From Zygaena filipendulae (taxonomy: Eukaryota > Arthropoda > Insecta > Lepidoptera > Zygaenidae), in assembly GCA_907165275.2 (NCBI GenBank), contig OU015665.1, forward strand, positions 1,736,001-1,800,000: a stretch of 64,000 nt of DNA, written 5' to 3'. The position numbers and the translations under genes are program-made. The notes beneath the pieces are model-generated. The model searched no databases. It saw nothing but the letters and a program-made list of their open reading frames with translations, and was not told where the DNA came from. Positions 10,632 to 20,372 of the stretch are shown here, in pieces. How positions within the stretch are numbered: the first letter of the stretch is position 1; each line of letters starts with the position of its first letter.

Positions 10632-11750
10632 AGGTAGGGTGGGACGAAAGAAAGCTCGCGCGCCCAAGGTTATTGGCGTGGGGGAGCCCCTTAAGTTGAT
10701 TCTTTTGACATCTGTTAAGAGCTCCGAAAAAGATTTTGCAATTTTAAAACTAGTACCTACATTTATTTCAATTTGACGCTAAGTTTTAGGGTCAACATAG
10801 ATGAGGCGAGAATTGCTCTTTTTTACTGTCACTAAAACTGTACTGAAATCCGACGTAGGTACATATCGTATAAGGAATAGTCATAAAATATGATGACCAA
10901 ATAAGGAACATTATACCTATATATTTTTTATCACCCGTAATTATTTTAGAATGATGACATTCGTCAAGCAACTAGTGTTTTCTCGTGCGTGGAGTAACCC
11001 GAGTAACATAAATTCCACTCAATAAATTCGAAACGTTCTACATCAAAGTACTTACTTTATGGCACGTGTATTAAACGTTCCACGATGGCTGTAATATTCC
11101 CATACGCGATACGATCTACGCTGTACTGTCTAGCCGAGTGGAAATTAAAAATGTTACTTTTCCAATCAGAGACTACGTTGGGGGATCATATACGAGTAAG
11201 TATACGATGGTAAACAACTTTTATTAATTTGCTAAAAAATTTAACACGTTTTCAACGAATAAATAATTTACTAAATTTTCAATAGTTTTTTTTTTTAGTA
11301 GGTATAACGCTCTTTCTAACTTATCATATCATGCAGGGTCAGTCAAATCACTTCAATTTTATCGAATTAACAATTGTGTTTATAGTCATTTCGTCGGTAT
11401 TTTACTTCAGTTTTCAATACACATACGTATAATGTATTATAATTTCTTAAAAGGTCTTGAGACTTGGGAGAATTGAATCGACGCTCAGGTGTCGAATTCC
11501 CTACGCATAATAAATTACTTTTAACGAACTCTCGAGGATACAATAAAGAAATTGATAGCCAATAATGACATTTATAAATTGGTGTCTAAACTTAAAAGCT
11601 TATTAGACGTGGGGCGATTAGTTAATGGTAATGCACTGTGATTACATAATGAATTTATAATGGCAATTACAGCCAACTAAAAATATATTATTCAGCTCGG
11701 ACTCTTTGCAGTGCAACACTGGCCGGATACGCAGCGACCGTCGGGGCAGT
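10632..11750. other. No recognised feature
   Basis: AT-rich sequence between the putative exon and the Tom40-like promoter. No repeat family or gene recognised. Confidence 0.45.
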
Positions 11751-11758
11751 TTAAAAAT

Positions 11759-11833
11759 ATCAGTGGACAGGTCAATGACGTTTGACCTGTTAGCTAACAA
11801 ATAAAATAACAGTTTTTTTTATATCAACCAACA
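11759..11833 (+). promoter_or_regulatory. Putative promoter / 5' UTR of the Tom40-like gene
   Basis: ATCAGTGG at 11759-11766 fits an arthropod initiator, 70 bp before the ATG. Immediately downstream, 11767-11790 has two perfect 9-bp arms, ACAGGTCAA and TTGACCTGT, around TGACGT. The arms contain AGGTCA/TGACCT nuclear-receptor half-sites as an inverted repeat with 8-bp spacing, and the centre contains a CRE-like TGACG. No TATA box at -30 was seen. Confidence 0.4.
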
Positions 11834-12802
11834 ATGGATATCAACGAAGAAAAGATAAAGAGTGAAGTCAGTAGCTTCCTGGCGAGCCTGCAGAGGCTGT
11901 TGCCAAAGAAGAACGATTTAGTGCTGATCGAGCCACGGAAACAAAAAATGACAAGACTCAGCGACGTTCACGCAGAAGCGAAAAACGTATTCCCAAGGTG
12001 TTTTATTGGTACACGACTGATCGTGTTAAGTGAACTCATGGACAGAGTCAAACTAGTGCGGCAATACAACTACGGAAAGCCCAAAGAGACATACAAGTGC
12101 TTCACGCAGATGATACATAAAGAGTTGGAGCCGAAAAGTTCCGATGAGAGTTTGCTAGTGGACACGAGCGGATCGGCGACAGCTACTTATCGTGAGGTCG
12201 TCGACGGATCGTATGAAATGCAGATCACGTCGAAAATAAGGGATCTGATCTCGTCGGAAACGGAAATAGAACTGGAGAAAGGCAACGAAAAGAGTCTAGG
12301 AACTATTTCTTGTGCAATGAAAGACGTGGATCCCGGCACCACGCGAGTTGTCACGCAATGGGTGCACAAGATACTTCCAGACCTATGCATCGGTTTGGAG
12401 ATGTCGTGTAAGCCGCTGGTATATCCGTCGATGCCTGTGTTCTCCTTCAGCGCCCGATACGACAAGCCGTCGTTTGCTCTGTCTTCGACGGTCAGTAAAA
12501 GCGGTTTCCAAGTGTGTCTGTTCAAGAGGTTCGCACCAGATCTGCGCGTAGCGATGATAGCCAACGAGGGCTATCGAGGCGAACCGCCGGTGTTTGGTGT
12601 GGCGCTTCACAAGGACTACCAGAACGGGTCAGATTTCAAGGTGTTCGTAGATTCCCAACGTTGTGGTGGGTTTACTTTTCAAAGGGAACTGTTGTTTAGC
12701 GTTACGCAGGACGACGTGCGTGTGCTGCGTCTCACTGCGAGCTCGCTCATTGATAGGCAAAGGCGGGTGCGATTTGGTTTTGGTTTCAACTTGGACTTCT
12801 GA
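11834..12802 (+). CDS. Tom40-family mitochondrial outer-membrane import channel, divergent and intronless
   Basis: 322 aa, a single uninterrupted frame from ATG 11834 to TGA. Tom40 is the beta-barrel pore of the TOM complex through which nuclear-encoded precursors enter mitochondria. The family signature is clear though divergent: an N-terminal helix region then LSDVHAEAKNVFPRCFIGTR, corresponding to the conserved 'LHKK..LFP..FEG.KL' entry; alternating beta-strand pattern throughout; SGFQVCLFKRF near residues 220-230, matching the conserved 'GLH.CY' strand; and the C-terminal RFGFGFNL (313-320), which fits the SAM-complex beta-signal (polar-x-G-x-x-Hy-x-Hy). It lacks the Pro/Gly-rich N-terminal extension of canonical Tom40. 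The intronless structure and divergence suggest a retroposed paralogue, as with testis-biased Tom40 copies in flies, but the sequence alone does not show expression. AATAAA at 13084 could end the transcript. Confidence 0.85.
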   Translation: MDINEEKIKSEVSSFLASLQRLLPKKNDLVLIEPRKQKMTRLSDVHAEAKNVFPRCFIGTRLIVLSELMDRVKLVRQYNYGKPKETYKCFTQMIHKELEPKSSDESLLVDTSGSATATYREVVDGSYEMQITSKIRDLISSETEIELEKGNEKSLGTISCAMKDVDPGTTRVVTQWVHKILPDLCIGLEMSCKPLVYPSMPVFSFSARYDKPSFALSSTVSKSGFQVCLFKRFAPDLRVAMIANEGYRGEPPVFGVALHKDYQNGSDFKVFVDSQRCGGFTFQRELLFSVTQDDVRVLRLTASSLIDRQRRVRFGFGFNLDF

Positions 12803-13719
12803 CGGTTTTTCCGCATGAAGCCGCTATAAAATTGCCTGTAATTGTGAATTATCAGTGCGCCGACGTGTGTACCTATAACCGATTTTTTTTAGAATTATTT
12901 GTTTGTATATAAGTATACATAGGTTTTAGCTATTGTTTTATCTTTTAATTATGTTGAGTGTGACTTACAACTGTTTGGAGGTCAGATTAAAAATTTATCG
13001 ACAAATCGCCTTTAATTTTTTTTTACGAGTCCAACTCCTTTTTTCTGGCTGATTCAATTCACTAGAATTGAATTGATTGCAGCAATAAATTACATTTCAA
13101 TTGCAGCAAAAAGCAAATTGGACGTTAAATACCTATAGAAAAAAAAAGAAATGAGAGAATAATATTTTAGCAAAAAAAGAATGGACAATTTCTACGTGAA
13201 TTTAGCAAGTTTTTGTTGGCAAAGTTTGGGGCTTTTTTATATGAACGGATTGCCATAAATGTGGCAAATTGTACCTTCTTACCATGGACCAATCCGTGCT
13301 TCTTACTTATTCGCTAGGGAAACTTTTTTGTGTAAAATGTTGAATCGACATGGATACTGGCAACAAACTTTCTTCACCACAGAATTTCGCATTATTGTGT
13401 TGTTCACAAACCCGTAAACTGCGCAGAAGTTATAGAAAAACCTTGAAATTTAAATTTAGGTAAACAATCCTTTAATTTTTAAAGAAAATTATGTAAGTTT
13501 TTGGTGATTTCAACCGCATGGAATTTTGTTTTTTCGGCGAGACTATGAAATTGGTAGTTTATAATAACTATTAAACTTCATAAACCCTGTCTTGTCTATA
13601 TTGGCATATAAATTTTTATATCATTTATATATTTTTTATAATATAAATGCTATCATAAAACAAAATTCTCTGTGCGCGGTTCGACACGCACCTAACCAAT
13701 TTTTTATTAAAAAATTTTT
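12803..13719. other. 3' flank of the Tom40-like gene
   Basis: Probable 3' UTR up to the AATAAA at 13084-13089, then AT-rich sequence with no recognised element. Confidence 0.4.
13084..13089 (+). promoter_or_regulatory. Candidate polyadenylation signal for the Tom40-like gene
   Basis: First clean AATAAA downstream of the stop codon, about 280 bp after it. Confidence 0.35.
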
Positions 13720-13952
13720 ATAAAATGCTTTGCCCTGAATGACTGACTGACGGAGCAACGCACAGCCTAAACCGCTGATTGTAGACACCTGAAACTAGGA
13801 GAGTGTGTTCTTTGTATGACGTAGGCATCCGATAAGAAAGGATTTTTGAAAATTCAACCACTATCTAAGGGAAAAGGGGTTGAAAAGATTGCATGGTTCA
13901 ATTCCGCGGGACCTCCGAAATTATCGCGGGTGAAACTGCGCGGGACAGCTAG
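13720..13952 (+). mobile_element. Helitron-type element, AAAATGC subfamily
   Basis: Carries ATAAAATGCTTTGCCCTGAA, the GACTGACTGACGGA block, GATAAGAAAGGATTTTTGAAA and the end CGCGGGTGAAACTGCGCGGG-ACAGCTAG followed by T. CTAG is at 13949-13952; the 5' edge is approximate. Confidence 0.8.
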
Positions 13953-15719
13953 TTAGTTGTTATCAAAAATTCTCACTACGACTAGATTTAATACTGTTAA
14001 AGGCACTATACGAGTGTAAGTCTATATAAAGTTTGAGGTGACTATGAAAATCGGAAGGAGAATCATAATAAATGCTTTTACTGTTGTATAGGTCCCCATA
14101 ACAATATTATATTCCTACGTTCGAAATATTTATTAGGTATAAAAACTTTGTAACGGGACGGATGTAGTCCGTAATAAGTTTTCAAAGTTTTTATTTGTTA
14201 GTAATATTTCAGGGTTACCATGTACTAAAAACAACAGTAACAACAGTAACAACTCAGCAAGATGGAGAGCTGATATGTTTTTTAACAAAACAGAAAATTA
14301 TAGACCTAGTTAAAAAAAGAATATATATATTTTTAAAGCGTCACTTATTTTCAGGGTGCATAAGTCACATTTTTCACAATATACGAGTATATTTTAAATT
14401 TTTACACAGCTTGTAACTACATGTCTTTTTATTGCCCTTCCAAACGGGCAGTAGATATTTGGGGAAGGCACATCGTTTACCTAACATGCACAGTGCACAC
14501 TGCACAGTGCACAGTGGGACGATTGCCAAAAACGTCAGATATAATAAAGCCCCTCGTTGAGAAAACGCGTCAAAAAATTACGAGGCAACGGTGGCACAGA
14601 GCGGCAGACGAATGCATGTATAAGAGTAAAACATCCTTTATTTTTGTAAAAGTATGTGAAGCAAATGACGTGTGAAAACTTGTTGTTTTGCCAATAAACC
14701 GTTTTTTTTTTAAAGAAAAAAGGTTGTTTTCAGTCTTTTTATAGTAGGGCTAGGTACTTTTGTAAATACGAGCAGGTATACGAAAAAACGTTATGCTTTT
14801 TGTTTGGTGTTAACTAACCTCAATTTACATCTGACAGTTTTTATTGGTCTCAAAAAGTGGTTTCAGCCGCGTCAATTAAACAATTTTACTGCAATACTAT
14901 AGCAATTTTACTGTAAATCGCGATATCTTTCCAACGATTAAGTGCACGCACAGTGGGATCAAAACGCTGGACTGTCCCGGCGAGATTAATGGCTTCTCGA
15001 AATAGTTGCATACTCAAATTGAGGACGAATTCAATTTTCTGAACAAATTTCACTCACGATTTCGAGAACTAACCGGTCGTAATGATTTAGGAAGAATCAT
15101 AAATGTGGCTGTACCTGAAACAAAAAATAATTTACATGAATAAAATGTATCGTTTTGTTCGTGCTGTAAAAAATGGGGCATAAAGTAAAATAATATGTAT
15201 TTCCATCCATATCTATCAAAATAAATAACAGCTCTGTTTAGTTTTATAGTAATTTCCAAACATTATTATCGTAGCTGGGAATACGGAGTTGGTATAGAGG
15301 TCAATATAATCAAAACACTTTCATAATTATAACCAAGTCGTCGAAGTCGGTCAAAACCCAGTTTTATGAATGGTAATATTACATTCATACATTTCCCATC
15401 TCGATCTTTTCATAGAAATAGGTATTACAATCACTACACATTTCAAAGCAACGTTTCTGTTGACCCGTTACCATTAGTGGATCAATCTTCTCTCAACAGA
15501 ACCACGCCGAATATTAGGCGTTCTAACAACATTTGTCAAAAGCTCTCAGACGGCCCTCGGAGTCCTTTCAACAAGCGAATTCCAACTAATATCTTGTACG
15601 CTGTGTGTCATCTGTTAGTGACATGTTCGTGCACCCCGATTCTGCTACTAACAACGCCCGACCTCACCTATACAATCCTTATGTCACATGAACGCTAGTT
15701 TAATTAATTTATGGATTTA
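13953..15719. other. No recognised gene
   Basis: Contains a short CAGTGCACA-type tandem/palindromic tract at 14487-14516. Open frames at 14195-14675 and 15366-15698 show no domain. Confidence 0.4.
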
Positions 15720-16560
15720 CTAGCTGTGCCCCGCGTTTTCACCCGCGATAATTTCGAAGTTCCCGCGGGAATTCCGGGATAAAAAGTACCCTATGTAAAG
15801 TGTATCTCTTATACCTACACTATTGTGTACAATTTCATGATAACCCACGCAATATGTCGAGCTCGTAATTTCATGCGAACCCCCAAAACTATTATTTTGA
15901 AAATGTGCCCGTCTTACAGTCGCGCGGCGGAGAAATTAAAATGGCGTCTGCCGCATTGTGCTGAATGTGCTGATGATGGCGAAGTAGTCGATGACAGTCT
16001 TTTTATTTTATATTATATGTTATTATACGGAAATACTGCCTATTTTATTTACTATTCTGTCTGTATTTTATCATTATGATATGCATTTATTTATTTATTT
16101 CAGTTTATTTATAATCGTTTGTCACAAGTATTTAATATTTATGTTATATTTTATATGTAATGTTTTTATTTTTTAAGCTATTTGTTTTTTATTTTGTTTT
16201 CTATATGATTGTGTTTTCCTCTTCTGCTGTTACTCCCGTTAGTGCGTGACAACGGGCTGCCAACTGAAAACCAGCGCTAGGTGTACCCGCACCTAGCTAA
16301 TGCTGAGTTGGTGACCCTTTCGGCAGAGCATGCAAGAAAACTTGGGCTTTGGTTTAAGATTAGGTACTTCTTTAGTGTTTGTTTATTATTCTTGTGTGTT
16401 TTGCAGAAATAAATTTTATTCTATTCTATTCTATTCTATTGTATGTCCTCCTCTGTACCCCTGACAACGTGCATGCCAAATTTCATCTAAATCCGTTCAG
16501 CCGTTTTTGCGTGATTAAGTAACAAACATCCACACTTTCACATTTATAATATTTGTAGGA
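15720..16560 (-). mobile_element. Helitron-type element split by a retroposon
   Basis: Read on the minus strand, the element starts TCCTACAAATATTATAAATG (16560) and ends at CTAG (15723-15720) after the usual CCCGCGGG-type hairpin region. Its two halves, 15720-15796 and 16442-16560, join to the normal family order (...TACAG.GG-GACATA-GGGTACTTTTTATCCCGG...). The break holds the 645-bp insertion listed next. Confidence 0.8.
15797..16441 (+). mobile_element. 5'-truncated non-LTR retroposon with (ATTCT)n tail
   Basis: Inserted in the Helitron at 15720-16560. TATGT occurs at both edges (15792-15796 and 16442-16446) as a 5-bp target duplication. The 3' part has a long imperfect hairpin (16260-16311; GCGCTAGGTG pairing with CACCTAGC), then AAATAAA and four to five ATTCT units, a typical LINE 3' end. 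The frame at 15825-16079 may be a relic of ORF2 but I cannot assign it to a clade. Confidence 0.65.
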
Positions 16561-16735
16561 TACACCGTGTAATTTTAAACAAGGGACTTATTCAAGCTCA
16601 CGATAACGCATGCCTTCATGTAAGCAATAAAAAATAAATAGGGGCAAACACTGATATATTACACGGAGGAATGACCTTTAAGTACATAATATATATTACA
16701 TTCGTCGGGGCATCGGCGACAATACATGGCACGAA
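16561..16735 (+). repeat. Dispersed repeat, copy 1
   Basis: Shares ATTCAAGCTCACGA, CGCATGC, CATGTA, AGGCAAA-like and the TTTGTCGG.GCATC block, in the same order, with 18297-18460. Class unknown. Confidence 0.5.
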
Positions 16736-18002
16736 TTACTTCCAGGTATGATCCGTCGGCGAATGTTTTCTTGTCCGTTCAATCTTCATAAATAATAGGT
16801 ATGCTTTATGAATAATTAAGTTAAAAAAAACGTTGTGGTTTTATATGGCTAATTGAGATAAAAGCCGAATACTGAACAACTTACTTCAATATTTCCTTTG
16901 TTACTACACCCTGTATGAATCTAACCTCAATCGGATAAATTACATTATAGGAATCCAACTTCAATGGAATAAATTGAACAGAGTTTAGTAGAAGAGAAAT
17001 TTCTAAGGAAGGATAAATATTCTTGTTATGCCTACATATACCTATATTATTTGAGAACGGCCGAGACATCCAAGAAAAGTACTCGAACTTAGGTATTTGT
17101 CTTCTATATGAGCCGTTGTAAAAAGCCATTGAAAAAGCTACAAAGAGGCTAAGTAAATAACATCTTATTAATATCTTTCTCACTTTTGAAATCTAAATGT
17201 TCTAAATTTTGATATATAATTAATTATACAAATGAGAAGAGAGCTTATCAGCATTCTTTGCAAGTTGACATTTGGATAGTGCCTACAGAAAACCTAACTT
17301 TCTATTGTATAATATATTTCTTCTTTTAAAACATAACTAGATAGGTATGTAGTAGAAAAAAACATATTTCTTGTGCTAAATACAATTATGCCAGTATATT
17401 GTGTAATTGTGTTGTCTCTATCTCCAATTTAATGCTGTTAGTATTTTCAAATTAGTAGTTATACAGCCATCCTAAATCATGTTACAATCTTAATTATAAT
17501 TTTGATTGCATTCTAGTTGCGATGCTGCTGGAAAACGGGGTATGAACCGCGTTTGCAAATGACATCTCGCTGCAAATCGGCGGCGTTGAAACCACACGTG
17601 GATTACAAGATACCAGCCCCCGTAGCCAAGTTGACTATCTATGATCGTTCACGCCATAGAAAACTTATGGTTAATTGGTCATGTCACGTGGTCACGAAAT
17701 ATTAGACTTTTGATTAGACATAGACATAGATAAATCTTTATTCGGCATCACAAAAAATTAAACTAGACGATTTTTCGTAACCAAGTAACGTGAAGAATGA
17801 AGATACTTTCCTAAGCTTTCTAAAGCGATAATGATCATAGATTGTCAACTTACCTAAGGGGGCAGCTACTGCTCAGTACTCCGGACCGCTCCTAGGTGCG
17901 GAATCTGCAGTCTGAAGCCATAAACATAGACAAATGACCAGTGGCGAAGAGTGAAATATTGAGAGAGGGAAGCCGGAAATCTACTTTAATTTGAACTTAT
18001 TA
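16736..18002. other. No recognised gene
   Basis: The minus-strand frame 17183-16881 has a hydrophobic start but begins at GTG with no ATG and contains duplicated TTCAAT..GATAAATT units. The plus-strand frame at 17517-17705 has no recognisable domain. Confidence 0.4.
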
Positions 18003-18519
18003 AACTATTAACTGTTCCCCGCGGTTTCATCTGCGATAAGTTCCGGAGTTCCCGCGGGAATTCCGGTATAAAAAGTCCTTCCCTGTATCCCTGACAACGT
18101 TCTCAATTACGGAGAGAGATGTTGCGTCTGAAGGGAAGCCGGTGGGAATCGGCTTCTATGGTACCTTCGCCACTGCAAATGACCCAGATGTTATGTTCGA
18201 ATCTGGAGCTTTATAGAGCTCGCGGTCCTAGCAGATTTAACAACTCCCTCGTAGTAACGATGCAGTACTACTACCATAAGTACTATCTGTATAATTTAGA
18301 CGCGGCACCTATTCAAGCTCACGACAACTCATGCAACTCATGTAGGTAGTAAGGCAAATACATAAAGAAAAATACGGAGTAATCACAAAAAAAAACCTCA
18401 ACGAAAAATGTGAGTGAATGAGCTCTAATGTGATTTGTCGGCGCATCAGTAACAGTAGGTACTAACAGTACAAAGAGAAACGGCTTTGTAATGCGGGTGA
18501 AACCGCGGGGAACAGCTAG
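18003..18519. repeat. Two opposed Helitron 3' ends enclosing a repeat
   Basis: A minus-oriented end (TGTTCCCCGCGGTTTCATCT, about 18010-18113) and a plus-oriented end (GCGGGTGAAACCGCGGGG..CTAG, 18490-18519) bracket 370 bp. The enclosed part includes a short hairpin AAGCCG..CGGCTT (18136-18156) and copy 2 of the ATTCAAGCTCACGA repeat (18297-18460). Either two truncated Helitrons flank another insertion or one is internally rearranged. Confidence 0.55.
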
Positions 18520-18750
18520 TAATATATATATCTAACATGCCGGTTGTCCCAGCAACTGTAATGAAGAACGTATAGGCATCTGCCATAACGGAGTGGAGTC
18601 CCGGTTATTCCATCTTAGCTGCTTGTTAGAAATGTAATGAATATAAAAAGGTTGCAATTATATACCGAGATCGAACTCCGCAGATAGAACTGCCAGAATA
18701 GATATATTTGCTACGGTAAAATATTGGATGAATTTCTACTACAGATATTT

Positions 18751-18987
18751 GGACGCAGATAAGCAATAACATGTTAACCCTCAAAATTAAGTTATCGATT
18801 CAGAACGATTTACTTGAAAGTTAAGGAACGTTTTTTAATTATGTGTTAACCTTATTACATTGCTTAAATATGTAACTAAATATTGAACATAAAAAATGTT
18901 GATACAAAATGGCGCTCCTACTTTTAAAACACGATTTACTCAAAATTTCTCCAGTGTGGGTTAACACACTATTGCTTATCTTTGTCC
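18751..18987 (+). mobile_element. MITE, 4-bp-TSD family, copy 3
   Basis: 237 bp with ends GGACGCAGATAAGCAATA and TATTGCTTATCTTTGTCC, flanked by ATTT at 18747-18750 and 18988-18991. Full-length reference-quality copy; no coding capacity. Confidence 0.9.
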
Positions 18988-18991
18988 ATTT

Positions 18992-19561
18992 ATACAATCC
19001 ACACTACCTACCTACCACTTTATTGGAAACGCAATTTTTATGTGACTAATTTGTTTATGATATTTGGTCCTAAAATTGATCAGGTTTTCAATATATCTGG
19101 TTTTTAATAAATATATTTTATCAAGTTATTTATTAGTTATAATAACAATAAGTATTGCAGTTCTTACAAGTTTGTTATTACATATGTATACAATATACAT
19201 ATTCTAAAAAGGGCTTGTGGCAACTGTTACCATAATATCTTGGTTCGAATAAATAAATAAATAATAATAATATTGAAAAATATACATAAAAAAATTAAAA
19301 ATTAAATCGATAATAAAATCCTGTATTTTGTATGTATATTGTATAAGTATATCTATAAAAAATTTAACAATGGTCATTAATGCTAAATCATCATAATAAT
19401 ATAATATTTTTTGTATAGTCAATAATTATGCATAATTATTTAATTACGATAATTTCTTTTATTAAACAAAAATTAGAATTCAAGAACCGTGGGACCTAGA
19501 CATCACTACTAAAGCCGATTTTTAATGAGCATTCTGTTTCATTATTTATCATGATTTGGAA
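18992..19561. other. No recognised feature
   Basis: Extremely AT-rich with AAT/TAT microsatellite-like stretches at 19240-19420. Confidence 0.45.
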
Positions 19562-19766
19562 CTAGCTGTTCCCCGCGGTTTCACCCATATTAATTTCTGA
19601 GATCCCCCAAGAATTACGAGATAAAAATAACCTGTATTGTATTCTGATGTATAAGCTATATTATTGACTGTAAAGTTTCATTAAAATCCATTCAGTAATT
19701 TTTGTATGAAAGTGTAACCAACATCCATATATACTTACACTTTCGCGTTTATAATATTAGTAAGGA
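19562..19766 (-). mobile_element. Helitron-type non-autonomous element
   Basis: On the minus strand it begins TCCTTACTAATATTATAAAC and ends with the hairpin and CTAG (19565-19562). The 205 bp are complete at both ends. Confidence 0.8.
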
Positions 19767-20372
19767 CTGTATTTATTAGTCTATTCTTATCTCTAAAATA
19801 CATGATTTTATGCGTACATTTATGTTTGAGTGAAACGTACTTTCTACGGATGTCAGTGAAAAATGTGTCGAAGATTTTTTATTGATATTTGAATATAGTT
19901 TACGAACAAAGTCGACCAAATCTATGACACATGCGATTGATATCCGCCGCAGTGATTAAATAATATAAGTAAAATACAAATTAGCGTGATGTGAGCAACC
20001 AAACCGTTATTTATGATCGACAGTATTATCTAGTGTTTTCATTATTCTGCCATTAGCACTATGTATGTACGTTATTATCGTTAACAGTTCATTAGAATTG
20101 TAATAAAATAGGAGCGTAACAATAAGTTACTGCAGTCTCGTTTGGCCCGTGGGCACAATCAACACGAACGATGTACCCATTGGTAATTATTTCTCTTTAT
20201 AAGTTGTAAAATTAACACTTTAGGTATTGTCGTGCTGGTACAACGACGGTTGGGATAGATTGTTGGATTTGTGACGTTTTCAAGTGACTACCATTTTTGT
20301 GACAATCAGTGTAGTGCAGTAAAAAATATTGATTTCTAATTGTATATTAATAATAAACAAGAATCCGTAAAT
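19767..20372 (+). promoter_or_regulatory. Upstream region and 5' UTR of Cdt1
   Basis: An initiator-like TCAGTG at 20306-20311 lies 67 bp before the Cdt1 ATG and could be the transcription start. No TATA box and no perfect E2F site was found by eye in the preceding 200 bp. Confidence 0.3.

Noticed and set aside
12187..12610. Minus-strand and alternative frames over the Tom40-like gene
   Set aside because: Shadow frames of a real coding sequence with no independent domain.
16881..17183. Small secreted protein on the minus strand
   Set aside because: A hydrophobic start suggests a signal peptide, but the frame opens with GTG, has no ATG at that end and is built on a short internal duplication.
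20340..20372. In-frame extension of Cdt1 upstream to 20340
   Set aside because: It begins at TTG, adds eleven residues before the PIP-like motif that normally sits at the extreme N-terminus, and the first ATG is 20373.
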